A program made the position numbers and the translations under genes. 64,000 nt of DNA from assembly GCF_000147335.1 (NCBI RefSeq), contig NC_014501.1, positions 4,766,501-4,830,500 on the forward strand, read 5' to 3'. The notes below the pieces were generated by a model. That model did not search any database. It was not told the DNA's origin and worked only from the letters and a program-made list of their open reading frames with translations. This DNA is from Gloeothece verrucosa PCC 7822. Lineage in GTDB: Bacteria > Cyanobacteriota > Cyanobacteriia > Cyanobacteriales > Microcystaceae. Within the stretch, counting starts at the first letter, position 1. The number at the start of each line of letters is the position of its first letter. Of this stretch, positions 52,248 to 61,261 are shown one piece after another.

Positions 52248-52561
52248 CTTTCCCTCATAAATTGCTTCCTCAAAATCGAGGGTAACTGCCTGTCACTTTT
52301 ATTTTAAGACTAGGTTAAGAGATGGTGAATAAATCAAGGGTTGAGCTTAACAATTTTTCGTAAATATGACGGACAGCAAGAAACGGTTGAGTGACTTTCT
52401 CAATCTTAGAAGATTATAGGGGCTGAAAAATGAAAAAGCGTCACTCTAACGCCGAGTAACGCCGCTATTGCTATCCTGTAAATTAATGAGCATTAGTTAA
52501 AAGTTATCAAAAGATTTTGAGGATTTTTTGAAGTCGGGCAATTTTCAGAATTTTTTTTAGA
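52248..52561. other. 314-base spacer upstream of the P-type ATPase
   Basis: Lies between TIGR02588 (minus) and the ATPase start (minus). The ATPase promoter is probably here. Repeated GTAACGCCG/CTAACGCCG-like words occur near 52448-52462. Nothing else supportable is seen. Confidence 0.4.
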
Positions 52562-52984
52562 TTAAGGCAGCTTATAACTTGCTACTCGTATCATTAAATT
52601 TCCTTGTTGAGGATTGTGAGTAAAGATAAAAGCGCCTTTAGAGGTTTCGCCGCCTGAAAGAAAATCTATTTGTTGTTCTCCTGCTTCTTGTGTTTTTCCA
52701 TCAATCAAAAGTTCACCAATGACCTGTACAGACTCGGCTGTACCTCCTCCAGTATTAGTGACCTCAAACGGGACATAATATTGTCCTTGTGCCACTCGTA
52801 TTTCGGTGCTTGAAGTAATGGATAAAACCGGAGGTTTATCCTCTTGTGTTATCCAAATATAGATGACTAAGCCAACTAGCGTTAAGACGATCAAGCAAGC
52901 GATAAAGAACGTCACCCATTCAGCAGATAGATGTTGCCGAGATTTGCTTAATTTAAATTTATAAGGAACAGTTTTTCTTTTCAT
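52562..52984 (-). CDS. TIGR02588 family membrane-anchored protein
   Basis: 140 residues: basic N-terminus, one TM (about 22-46, FFIACLIVLTLVGLVIYIW), then a beta-rich extracytoplasmic domain (VAQGQYYVPFEVTNTGGGTAESVQV) resembling CARDB/Ig-like folds. Its start overlaps the TIGR02587 stop by four bases (ATGA). Always seen paired with TIGR02587 in my memory of the family; function unknown. Confidence 0.85.
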   Translation of the reverse strand: MKRKTVPYKFKLSKSRQHLSAEWVTFFIACLIVLTLVGLVIYIWITQEDKPPVLSITSSTEIRVAQGQYYVPFEVTNTGGGTAESVQVIGELLIDGKTQEAGEQQIDFLSGGETSKGAFIFTHNPQQGNLMIRVASYKLP

Positions 52985-53859
52985 ATTGCTAAACGTCCTG
53001 CCGCTCCCCCGATGGTACCTGGCAAAGCGAGTAAAATACTATATCGTAGCCAAATAGTCCAAGGATCACTTAAACTGAGCCGATGAAAAAACCACAACAT
53101 CAAGGCTGAGGCCACTAAGGAAAGTAAATAACAGACCATAGTTTCAACCATCGGACGCTGAAAAATGCCTTGTTGTTGTAAACGTTTTTGTTGAGTGGTA
53201 AATCCAGCCACAAAAACGATCATATAAGAGATAACCAAAGAAATGATGATCATCACCAGTAACCACTGTGCCGAAACGGCTGACGCTAACATCGAGATTT
53301 CATCAGTGGGGGCGATGTTAAAGGCTACCAGCAAGGCTCCTACCAAAGTGGCTCCAATATCTGCTAAAGTTGCTTGATAGCGTTCTTGCTCTTGTTGTCG
53401 AAGAGAAGGCAAGGACACCGGCATAGGAGAAAAAGAATTAACCTCTTCCTCTTCCCCATCACTGAGCATGGTTCGCGCTAAGGCAACCCCAATAGCAAAA
53501 GGTACAGCCTCAAAGATGATCTTTCCTAATGCTTCATCTAGCGGCGTTTCCCAAATCACCTCTTGTAGCACAATGAGCATACAGGTAACACAAACGAAGC
53601 CAATGGCTAAGGCTTCAACGCTATCCATTGCCGCTTGCAGAGAATCGTCAGGTTTACGCCGACGAAAACCATCGGTCCGATTCAGTAAAAAAATGATGAC
53701 AAAGGTAACGGCTATGACTCCCAACATGAGAGGGGGTTTGGTGTAAGAACCAATCCACCATACTTCCATCGTATACATCAGGGGAATTCCGAAGAGAAAA
53801 CCGCCCGATATGCCACGAATGAGATCGTAGATTTCATTTTTCCAGGCTTGTTGTGCCAT
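52981..53859 (-). CDS. TIGR02587 family integral membrane protein
   Basis: 292 residues with seven or eight hydrophobic segments (for example about 44-61, 82-102, 120-137, 205-225, 251-262) and a charged cytoplasmic loop DGEEEEVNSFSPM. Upstream partner of TIGR02588 with overlapping codons. No transport or enzymatic motif is recognised. The pair may form a two-component membrane complex; unproven. Confidence 0.85.
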   Translation of the reverse strand: MAQQAWKNEIYDLIRGISGGFLFGIPLMYTMEVWWIGSYTKPPLMLGVIAVTFVIIFLLNRTDGFRRRKPDDSLQAAMDSVEALAIGFVCVTCMLIVLQEVIWETPLDEALGKIIFEAVPFAIGVALARTMLSDGEEEEVNSFSPMPVSLPSLRQQEQERYQATLADIGATLVGALLVAFNIAPTDEISMLASAVSAQWLLVMIIISLVISYMIVFVAGFTTQQKRLQQQGIFQRPMVETMVCYLLSLVASALMLWFFHRLSLSDPWTIWLRYSILLALPGTIGGAAGRLAI

Positions 53860-54044
53860 AAAATGAGCAAAAATTTTTTTATATAATTATATTTATGGAT
53901 ATTTAGCGATTGAACTCGGTTATTAAGGCTATAAATAGCAAATTTTTAAGCTTTAAAGCATCATTCTTAAGGCTTATTTTTGAAAGAGAGTATGACTAAC
54001 CCTCTCCTCCTACTCCCGACTATTGTTAATTTTCAACCGACTTT

Positions 54045-54080
54045 GAAACAGCCCTGCCAGCGATAGGGGGGCTTCTGCCG
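54045..54080. repeat. Interspersed repeat, copy B (GAAACAGCCCTGCC core)
   Basis: GAAACAGCCCTGCC (54045-54058) then AGCGATAGGGGGG. Same core as 17769-17782, in the spacer before the phasin-like gene. Confidence 0.6.
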
Positions 54081-54134
54081 GGGAGCGATAAACTAGAACT
54101 ATAAAGAAGCCCTACAGGGAGGACATGAGAATAA

Positions 54135-54458
54135 ATGGATAGTAATGACTGGATTAGACAGTTGCTGTTAATAGGAGTAGGAACAACTTCGCTAGTTGCT
54201 GAAAAAATCAAAGAAGCGAGCGATCAGTGGGTAAAAGAAGGTAAAATTAATTCCGAACAGGCAAAAGGGTTTGTAGATGATTTGATGGAGCGGCTCAAAT
54301 CTGAACAAACCAACTGGGAAGGCAATATGGAGCGCCAAATGCGAAATATACTAAAAGACTTAGGAGTGCCTCGTCAATCAGAAATGGATGAGTTGCGGGG
54401 AAGAATAGATCGCTTAGAGCGGCAAATAAGAGATTTAGAAAACAAACTTTGGCGCTAA
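54135..54458 (+). CDS. Phasin-family (PHA granule-associated-like) helical protein
   Basis: 107 residues, all-helical: hydrophobic/amphipathic helix DWIRQLLLIGVGTTSLVAEKI (about 4-24), then a charged coiled coil to the C-terminus (SEMDELRGRIDRLERQIRDLENKL). This is typical of phasin family PF05597 in cyanobacteria. Role in granule coating is by family only; no PHA synthase is adjacent. The FKBP gene follows, 29 bases after its stop. Confidence 0.8.
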   Translation: MDSNDWIRQLLLIGVGTTSLVAEKIKEASDQWVKEGKINSEQAKGFVDDLMERLKSEQTNWEGNMERQMRNILKDLGVPRQSEMDELRGRIDRLERQIRDLENKLWR

Positions 54459-54487
54459 AGTCAATTTTTTATCCACAGGAACCAGCA

Positions 54488-55033
54488 ATGCGAGAAATTT
54501 TAATTAGTTTTGGGGTAATTGTTTTTTTTGGATTATTGTTAATAGTGACCTCTCTTGTGAGTGGTGGAAAACAACAAGCGATCGCATCTCAAATCAACCC
54601 AAATCAATCTACAGTGGTAGCAACTGTAGCCGATGACCAACCGGTTGTGCAATCAATCAATATTAAACAGGAAACAAACCAAATGGCACAAAACGAAGTA
54701 ACAACGCCTTCAGGATTGAAATATGTTGACATCACTGAAGGAAGCGGCGAGACTCCCCAAAAAGGGCAAACTGTAACCGTTCACTATACAGGAACCTTAG
54801 AAGATGGGAAAAAATTTGACAGTTCCCGCGATCGGGGTCAACCTTTTTCTTTTAAGATTGGGGTAGGACAGGTAATTAAAGGTTGGGATGAAGGGGTCAT
54901 CAGTATGAAAGTGGGAGGTCGTCGCACCTTAATTATCCCTTCGCAATTAGGTTATGGTGCTAGGGGGGCAGGCGGTGTAATACCTCCGAATGCGACTTTA
55001 ATTTTTGATGTGGAATTGTTAGGAATCAAATAA
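54488..55033 (+). CDS. FKBP-type peptidyl-prolyl cis-trans isomerase, N-terminally anchored
   Basis: 181 residues from ATG at 54488 (MREILISFGVIVFFGLLLIV, a TM or signal anchor) after an AGGA site; a TTG 39 bases earlier overlaps the phasin gene and is rejected. The FKBP domain is complete: VTVHYTGTLEDGKKFDSSRDR, IKGWDEGV, GVIPPNATLIFDVELL. It probably acts in the periplasm or thylakoid lumen. Possible operon with the phasin-like gene. Confidence 0.93.
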   Translation: MREILISFGVIVFFGLLLIVTSLVSGGKQQAIASQINPNQSTVVATVADDQPVVQSINIKQETNQMAQNEVTTPSGLKYVDITEGSGETPQKGQTVTVHYTGTLEDGKKFDSSRDRGQPFSFKIGVGQVIKGWDEGVISMKVGGRRTLIIPSQLGYGARGAGGVIPPNATLIFDVELLGIK

Positions 55034-55043
55034 AATTATGCTG

Positions 55044-55081
55044 AAGGGGGCTAGAGTTTAAGAATTGCTCTTACCCCTTTT
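55044..55081 (+). terminator. Terminator of phasin/FKBP pair
   Basis: AAGGGG (55044-55049) with AGAG pairs with CTCT and CCCCTT (55074-55079), followed by TT; a two-part stem right after the FKBP stop. Confidence 0.55.
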
Positions 55082-55108
55082 AGAGATAAACAGAGATCAG
55101 GTGTCAGA

Positions 55109-55765
55109 TTAAGGACGGCGTAAATAAAACCCGATTTCGAGGATATCTCGAGTCCCGGTATATCCTTGCCCGAGGAATAGAAATAAAGCAAGACAGTTTA
55201 GGATGATATGGATATAACGCCAACGGTTAGAGCGATCTTGATAAATATTGTCTATAATCGCTAAAGAAAAAATCATCAATAGAGCAACCGTAATCCCATA
55301 ATAATAATGTGACCAATACCACTCATTGGTGCGTCGAAAAACCCCATCTTGACAACCTAAGACTACTATCGCCATCCCGGCCAGAATAGCAAAAATGGCC
55401 CGCCAGTGCTTCTGCTGTGCGCGAAGCAGAAAGACAACAGAGATGATGGTTAACCCATACATCAGAAGAATAAACACCACTTGAAAAGGATTAGCGACCC
55501 AAAGTTTATTAGAGATGATATTCTTGCCAATGGGATAAGCTAGTCCTAATAAGGTCACAATGATCACTACAGTGGATAACCATTTGCCAATTTTTAGATG
55601 ATTGCGCCCTACAGTAGCAGGGATTTTACTTTTATCCCCTTGTAAAGTTTGTAAACGCCGTTGACGGGTTTGCCAGGCAAAGTAAGTTACAATACCCACA
55701 AGAGGAAAAACAGAAACAACTGCGATTGCAGGATGAATAATCAGCAGCAAATCTTCTGGTTTCAT
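55109..55765 (-). CDS. DUF4079 family membrane protein
   Basis: 218 residues from ATG at 55765 (MKPEDLLLIIHPAIAVVSVF); an upstream ATG adds 31 residues that look like spacer. Six to seven hydrophobic segments, with conserved NEWYWSHYYYG and QGYTGTRDILEIG. DUF4079 is a cyanobacterial family related to cytochrome b561-like four-helix proteins; His residues in the helices (HPAIAV, WSHYY) could be heme ligands, inference only. Confidence 0.85.
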   Translation of the reverse strand: MKPEDLLLIIHPAIAVVSVFPLVGIVTYFAWQTRQRRLQTLQGDKSKIPATVGRNHLKIGKWLSTVVIIVTLLGLAYPIGKNIISNKLWVANPFQVVFILLMYGLTIISVVFLLRAQQKHWRAIFAILAGMAIVVLGCQDGVFRRTNEWYWSHYYYGITVALLMIFSLAIIDNIYQDRSNRWRYIHIILNCLALFLFLGQGYTGTRDILEIGFYLRRP

Positions 55766-56607
55766 CTTTATTACTATCTCAACAATAGCTGACAAATATA
55801 AGCATAAACCGATATTCTGAAATTCTGTTGAGAAATTTTCTCTCAAAGATGAGAACAAGATTAATCCTGTACTGGTACAGGTAGATTATTCCTGGGCAAA
55901 AGGCCATAGGCTATAGGAAAGGGTTGTAGGGACTTTACAATTCTTCACACTTGCACACTATATGATAAAAATCCCTAAAAGTATTAATAAATATAAACTC
56001 AAAAAAACAATCTTAAACATAATTATAGAACTATTAAATTTTTTAGTATTTACTTCAAGAAGTTTAAATAGCTTATCTTGTCTTAAAGCTTCTTAACTCT
56101 TTTCTCTCTAGGCAAAAGAATCCGAAAAAATTGTTCGTTTTGAACATTTTCTCAATCTAAAGTTTTAGGGATAAAAACTCAAAAATGTAACTAATTTTAC
56201 ATTAAGATATATGTAAATATGTCAATTTAAATAGAGTATAAGAAATTATAAAGAAATCTCAGTGGGAGGTAGCTTTGGGCTAGGATAAAAGTCTTTACCA
56301 AAAAGAGCCACGAATTATTATCGGTTTACAGGCTTTTTTCACATCAACAAATTCCCGCAAAATTAAATACACTGAAATACAGTGAAATTACTTATCAGGC
56401 AAGGGATTTAAAGACTAATGACGATAATTTTACCCGCTTATAACTTCTCAAGAAAAATAATCATAAGTTTGACAAAAGGTCAAAAAAGGAGTAAAAAATA
56501 AAGATTATTTCCGTATAAAAAAGAACAAAAAGACTCCTGCTATTTTAATAAATTAAGAAGAGAGGAAGTAGATAAGAATCAACTCTGTTACTACCTTTAC
56601 AAAAACT
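55766..56607. other. 842-base AT-rich leader before the oxidase cluster
   Basis: Divergent spacer between DUF4079 (minus) and the DUF2231/oxidase genes (plus). It contains a 16-base inverted repeat (55866-55881) and long A/T tracts, but no ORF I can support. Its length suggests a regulated upstream region; no regulator box was recognised. Confidence 0.5.
55866..55881. promoter_or_regulatory. Palindrome, candidate operator
   Basis: CCTGTAC-TG-GTACAGG, a perfect seven-base dyad with two-base centre in the leader of the oxidase cluster and near the DUF4079 start. No factor is assigned. Confidence 0.35.
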
Positions 56608-57108
56608 ATGCTTGAGTATTTTCCATCTTTAAACGATCACAACTTACCCTATCCAGACACAATACATCCCATTGTTGTTCACTTTGTAATAGCAATGGTT
56701 TTGTTTGCTTTTATTTGCGATCTGATAGGCTATTTTAGTCGCAAATCTTCCTTTTATGAAGTAAGTTGGTGGAATATGTGTTTTGCCACACTTTCCATCT
56801 TCGTCGCGATCATTTTTGGGCAAGTAGAAGCCGGTTTAGCACAACCTTATGAAGTAGTTCAACCCGTCCTCAATTTACATACACTGATCGGCTGGTCACT
56901 TTCAGGGATTATTGCTGCCATTACCGCTTGGCGTTACATCCTTCGTTCACGCAATCCTAATAAAATTCCTATTACTTATTTAGGGGTAGGACTATTCTTA
57001 ACCAGTTTGGTGTTCTTTCAGATTTATTTAGGCGATGAACTGGTTTGGGTTTATGGATTACATACCGTGAAAGTTGTTGAAGCTGTCAAGGAGGGAATTT
57101 TACAATGA
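56608..57108 (+). CDS. DUF2231 membrane protein, first
   Basis: 166 residues with four hydrophobic segments (about 24-43, 57-75, 92-111, 126-145). The N-terminus LPYPDTIHPIVVHFVIAMVLFA carries the DUF2231 His pair (HP..VHF), which could bind heme or copper. The next gene starts before this stop (57105-57108 overlap). First gene of the operon of heme-copper oxidase genes. Similar to the second DUF2231 gene, so probably a heterodimer or tandem paralogue. Confidence 0.88.
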   Translation: MLEYFPSLNDHNLPYPDTIHPIVVHFVIAMVLFAFICDLIGYFSRKSSFYEVSWWNMCFATLSIFVAIIFGQVEAGLAQPYEVVQPVLNLHTLIGWSLSGIIAAITAWRYILRSRNPNKIPITYLGVGLFLTSLVFFQIYLGDELVWVYGLHTVKVVEAVKEGILQ

Positions 57109-57743
57109 ATTCTGAACTAATTGACCAGTTAAGCGGACAATTAGGGCCTAATGGGCTGCCTTATGCTATTCCCATTCATCCTAACTTAGTTCATTTAACT
57201 CTTGGTCTATTTATCATGGGGGTTCTCTTCGATATTGTCGGTGTGCTTTTCCCCTTTAAAAAACCCATCTTCAAGTTTTTAGCGATTCCTGTGGCCCGTT
57301 CCAATTTTTTTGATGTGGGTTGGTATAACATGGTCGCTGCGGCTATCATTACCTTTGCCACAGTAGCGGCAGGATTTTATGAAATCATGTTAGCAGACCC
57401 CCTCACCGATATTAAAAGTGCTTGGGGATTGCAAGCAATGGAAACGATGCTGTGGCATGGGGTTGGCGGCGTGCTACTGTTAGCCTTCATGGTGGGGATG
57501 GCCATCTGGAGAGGATTTCAGCGCTACTTATGGCGTAAAAATGAACTACAACAAGTGCAGTGGGGCTATCTGGCAGCAGGACTCGGGATTATGTTTCTGA
57601 TGTATGTTCACGGAACCCTAGGGGCCCAACTGGCGGCCGAGTTTATGGTACACAATACCGCCGGTGGATTATTGCGATTGAGCGAAAATGCTCACCATAG
57701 CGCCGATGGATTATTGCGATTGAGCGAAAATGTTCATTTTTAG
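57105..57743 (+). CDS. DUF2231 membrane protein, second, with duplicated C-terminal tail
   Basis: 212 residues, four hydrophobic segments. N-terminus AIPIHPNLVHLTLGLFIMG has the paired His motif. The tail GGLLRLSENAHHSA / DGLLRLSENVHF is a 14-residue tandem duplication (42-base period, 57663 and 57705). Overlaps the preceding gene by four bases. In cyanobacteria DUF2231 pairs precede ARTO-type oxidases, which supports an accessory or assembly role. Confidence 0.88.
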   Translation: MNSELIDQLSGQLGPNGLPYAIPIHPNLVHLTLGLFIMGVLFDIVGVLFPFKKPIFKFLAIPVARSNFFDVGWYNMVAAAIITFATVAAGFYEIMLADPLTDIKSAWGLQAMETMLWHGVGGVLLLAFMVGMAIWRGFQRYLWRKNELQQVQWGYLAAGLGIMFLMYVHGTLGAQLAAEFMVHNTAGGLLRLSENAHHSADGLLRLSENVHF

Positions 57744-57809
57744 AGACGTGATAGGAACCGTCTCCTTGTTAACGAATAACGGTTAACTCATCAATACGAG
57801 GTTATTAGT

Positions 57810-58778
57810 ATGTCACAGGAGTCAAAGGGGGGACATAATTCATCCCACCATCACCATAAACTTGAGATTCCTCCCTCTAGGTGGTTGATGTTAGGTGTGA
57901 TCGCCGTAATTTTAATGGCGATTAGTATCTGGATAGGACAACTATCCTACGCTTGGCTACCCCCACAAGCCAGCGCCGAATCCTTATTAGTGGATAATTT
58001 ATTTAGTTTCTTAGTCACTTTAGGGACTTTTATCTTTCTTGGGGTGACCGGAACAGTCATGTATTCGGTGTTTTTCCAACAGGCGGGTAAATACGACTAC
58101 AGCGACGGGCCCCCGGTTGAAGGGAATGTTACCCTAGAAATCATCTGGACAGCCATCCCCATTTTGCTCGTATTTTGGATAGCTGGTTACAGTTACCAAA
58201 TCTACATAGACATGGGAATTCAAACCAACATGGGGTTAGGACATCTCCATTTACCGATAAAAATGGAGTCGGCGATGGCTGCTACAACCGCCAATACTCC
58301 TGAAGCGGTGGAAAAAATCGAAGTAGAGGCTAAACAATGGGCTTGGGTTTTTAAATATCCCAATAGCAAGGTTAGTAGCACAGAATTACATTTACCCGAA
58401 GGAAAACGGATTCGTCTAGCTTTAACATCGGATGATGTATTGCACGGCTTCTATATTCCTGCCTTTCGCATCAAACAAGATATTATTCCCGCCCATCCTT
58501 TAGACGTTGAATTTACCCCCATCCGGACCGGTAAATATCGGCTGAGAGATTCTCAATTTAGCGGCACTTATTTTGCCACCATGCAGGCCAATGTAATAGT
58601 GGAATCCCTTGAGGATTATCAAAAGTGGCTTCACTCCGCAGCAACTCTCACACCAACTCCGGCAACCAATCAAGCGGCTACCGAGTACGAACAAGAAACC
58701 AACAAAAACAAACCGTTTCAAGCTGGCTGGCCTTCCGTCGCACCGGCAAGTCCTCCTGTAGTCAATTATCACGACTAG
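57810..58778 (+). CDS. ctaC: Heme-copper oxidase subunit II without CuA (ARTO type)
   Basis: 322 residues: His-rich N-terminus, TM about 27-47 and 65-87 (plus a further hydrophobic region about 108-127), then a cupredoxin-like domain. His212 (VLHGFYIP) is kept, but the CuA loop reads RDSQFSGTYFATM: the Cys, Cys and His ligands are Asp247, Ser251 and Phe255, with only Met258 kept. So no CuA centre; electrons would come from a quinol. This is the known hallmark of cyanobacterial alternative respiratory terminal oxidase (ARTO). Followed by subunit I after 59 bases. Confidence 0.92.
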   Translation: MSQESKGGHNSSHHHHKLEIPPSRWLMLGVIAVILMAISIWIGQLSYAWLPPQASAESLLVDNLFSFLVTLGTFIFLGVTGTVMYSVFFQQAGKYDYSDGPPVEGNVTLEIIWTAIPILLVFWIAGYSYQIYIDMGIQTNMGLGHLHLPIKMESAMAATTANTPEAVEKIEVEAKQWAWVFKYPNSKVSSTELHLPEGKRIRLALTSDDVLHGFYIPAFRIKQDIIPAHPLDVEFTPIRTGKYRLRDSQFSGTYFATMQANVIVESLEDYQKWLHSAATLTPTPATNQAATEYEQETNKNKPFQAGWPSVAPASPPVVNYHD

Positions 58779-58837
58779 ACAAAGTTCAACCCAGTTGAAT
58801 TAAAGAGTGATTACTCGCTGTATAGGATCAAAAGGAC

Positions 58838-60535
58838 ATGACAGAAATTCATATAGAAACCGTTGTTAATCAACATTCTCATCACAAAAAGGGTGCAGCG
58901 TGGAAGCAATACTTCAGCTTTAGCACTGACCACAAAGTCATTGGCATACAGTACCTCGTTACCTCTTTCTTTTTCTTCCTCATCGGTGGCATATTCGCGA
59001 TGGTCATTCGGGGAGAATTAATCACCCCGGAAGCCGATTTGGTAGAACGAACCTTTTTTAATGGGATGTTCACGATGCACGCCACAGTTATGTTATTTCT
59101 GTGGACATTCCCCTCTTTACTCGGTCTGGCTAATTATCTCGTCCCCCTGATGATTGGGGCTAGAGATATGGCCTTTCCTCGTCTGAATGCGGCTGCCTTC
59201 TGGATGGTTCCGGTGGTGGGTACGCTGATCATGGCCAGTTTCTTTTTGCCCAGTGGTTCGGCACAAGCCGGCTGGTGGTCTTATCCGCCGGTGAGTTTGC
59301 AAAATCCGTCAGGTTTCTGGCTTAATGGTCAAACCGTCTGGATTTTAGCGGTTGCTATCTCTGGGGTATCCTCCATCATGGGGGCGGTCAATTTTGTCAC
59401 CACCATTGTTAAAATGCGGGCACCGGGGATGACCTTTTTCCGGATGCCGGCTTTTGTTTGGACCGTATTCGCCGCTCAAATTATCCAACTCTTCGGCTTA
59501 CCGGCACTCACAGCCGGGGCGGTGATGCTGCTATTCGATGTGACCCTAGGAACCAGCTTTTTTGACCCTGCCAAGGGAGGAGATGCCGTTCTATTTCAAC
59601 ACTTTTTCTGGTTCTATTCCCACCCGGCGGTTTATGTGATTATTCTGCCGGTTTTTGGCATTTTTTCGGAACTGTTTCCCGTCTATGCTCGTAAACCCCT
59701 ATTCGGTTATAAGGTAGTAGCCGTTTCATCCCTGATTATTACCGCAGTCAGTGCTTTTGTGTGGGTTCACCATATGTATGCTAGTGGAACAGCCGCTTGG
59801 ATGCGCTTGGTTTTCATGCTCACTACCATGTGTGTGTCTGTCCCCACCGGAATTAAAGTATTTGCCTGGGTAGCGACCATTTGGGGCGGTAAACTGCGGC
59901 TCAATACCCCCATGTTGTTTGCTCTGGGGGCTTTGATCATGTTTGTCTTTTCTGGCATTACGGGGATCATGCTCTCCGCCGTGCCTGTGGATATTCATGT
60001 TAATAATACTTATTTTGTCGTCGGTCACTTCCATTACGTTCTTTTCGGTACAGTGACGATGGGAATATATGCCGCTCTCTACCATTGGTTCCCGAAAATG
60101 ACAGGGCGGATGTACTATGAAGGCTTAGGAAAATTACATTTTTGGTTAACCTTCATCGGCACTAACCTCAACTTTTTCCCCATGCACCCCCTAGGATTAC
60201 AAGGAATGTTGCGCCGCGTGGCCTCCTATGACCCAGAATTCACCAACTGGAACGTGGTAGCCAGTGTGGGAAGCTTTTTATTAGGGATGTCTACCCTGCC
60301 GTTTATTTTCAATATGGTCAGTTCTTGGATACAAGGTCCAAAAGCACCAGCTAATCCTTGGCGGGCCATCGGCTTAGAATGGCTGGTTCCCTCACCTCCT
60401 CCTCATGAAAACTTTGAAGAAATCCCAGTAGTGATCAGTGAACCCTACGGATATGGGAGAAATGAACCCTTGATCGCCACTCCAGGTCAGGCGGCTGAGT
60501 CTCACTCTACAGAAGTCGCTTCACCAGCCCAATAA
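58838..60535 (+). CDS. ctaD: Heme-copper oxidase subunit I (ARTO type)
   Basis: 565 residues, twelve TM segments. Heme a ligand His in TMHATVMLFLW, CuB site HPAVYVIILP (with cross-link Tyr), HHMY (CuB) and HFHYVLFG (heme ligands). The K-pathway and D-pathway residues are partly visible (for example the aspartate-like region before NYLVPLMIGARD). It reduces oxygen to water, pumping or moving protons. All catalytic residues look intact. Confidence 0.95.
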   Translation: MTEIHIETVVNQHSHHKKGAAWKQYFSFSTDHKVIGIQYLVTSFFFFLIGGIFAMVIRGELITPEADLVERTFFNGMFTMHATVMLFLWTFPSLLGLANYLVPLMIGARDMAFPRLNAAAFWMVPVVGTLIMASFFLPSGSAQAGWWSYPPVSLQNPSGFWLNGQTVWILAVAISGVSSIMGAVNFVTTIVKMRAPGMTFFRMPAFVWTVFAAQIIQLFGLPALTAGAVMLLFDVTLGTSFFDPAKGGDAVLFQHFFWFYSHPAVYVIILPVFGIFSELFPVYARKPLFGYKVVAVSSLIITAVSAFVWVHHMYASGTAAWMRLVFMLTTMCVSVPTGIKVFAWVATIWGGKLRLNTPMLFALGALIMFVFSGITGIMLSAVPVDIHVNNTYFVVGHFHYVLFGTVTMGIYAALYHWFPKMTGRMYYEGLGKLHFWLTFIGTNLNFFPMHPLGLQGMLRRVASYDPEFTNWNVVASVGSFLLGMSTLPFIFNMVSSWIQGPKAPANPWRAIGLEWLVPSPPPHENFEEIPVVISEPYGYGRNEPLIATPGQAAESHSTEVASPAQ

Positions 60536-60551
60536 GCTGTCATCCGATCCA

Positions 60552-60589
60552 GTGGGCAAAGTTGCTTAAAACGTTAAACTTTTGCCCAC
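60552..60589 (+). terminator. Hairpin between oxidase subunits I and III
   Basis: GTGGGCAAA (60552-60560) pairs exactly with TTTGCCCAC (60581-60589) around a 20-base loop; then TTATCCATTTTTG. It lies 17 bases after the ctaD stop and may attenuate or stabilise the transcript, reducing ctaE levels. Confidence 0.5.
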
Positions 60590-60652
60590 CTTATCCATTT
60601 TTGTTGTTTATTTTTGTCCAGGTACTTATCGGCTTTAACTAAGGATCAAATC

Positions 60653-61258
60653 ATGAGTTCTATCATTACAACTGAACATTTACAGCGACCGATAACTCTT
60701 GAACATCACCACGATGAAGAAGCGAATAGTATGTTCGGCTTTGTGGTGTTTTTGCTCTCGGAAAGTGTGATATTTTTGAGTTTTTTTATAGGCTATTTTG
60801 TTTATAAAACAACGGCGATTAACTGGTTACCGCCTGGAGTTTCTGGACTGGAGATTAAAGACCCTGCTATTAATACAGTAATTTTGGTTTCCAGTAGCGG
60901 CGTGATCTACGTAGCCGAAAAGTTTCTCGAACGCAAAAATCTGTTAGGATTTCGTGTCTTTTTAGTGGCCACAATGGCGATGGGGACTTACTTTTTAGTA
61001 GGTCAGGGCATTGAATGGAGCCATCTTGAGTTCGGCTTTACCTCGGGGGTTTTCGGGGGAATGTTTTATTTATTGACCGGTTTTCACGGGTTGCACGTAG
61101 CAAGCGGCATTCTGTTACAAGGAATTATGTTGATGCGTTCTTTTATTCCGGGCAACTATGACAGGGGTCATTTCGGAATTAATGCGACTTCTTTGTTCTG
61201 GCATTTTGTCGATGTCATCTGGATTATTTTATTTATCCTTCTTTATTTATGGCAATAA
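60653..61258 (+). CDS. ctaE: Heme-copper oxidase subunit III (ARTO type)
   Basis: 201 residues from ATG at 60653, after AAGGATC; a start 39 bases earlier is not supported. Five hydrophobic segments; signature FYLLTGFHGLHVASG with the C-terminal WHFVDVIWIILFILLYLWQ typical of CoxC/CyoC. It lacks the first two TMs of mitochondrial subunit III, as usual for short bacterial forms. Third of the oxidase genes. Confidence 0.93.
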   Translation: MSSIITTEHLQRPITLEHHHDEEANSMFGFVVFLLSESVIFLSFFIGYFVYKTTAINWLPPGVSGLEIKDPAINTVILVSSSGVIYVAEKFLERKNLLGFRVFLVATMAMGTYFLVGQGIEWSHLEFGFTSGVFGGMFYLLTGFHGLHVASGILLQGIMLMRSFIPGNYDRGHFGINATSLFWHFVDVIWIILFILLYLWQ

Positions 61259-61261
61259 AGA

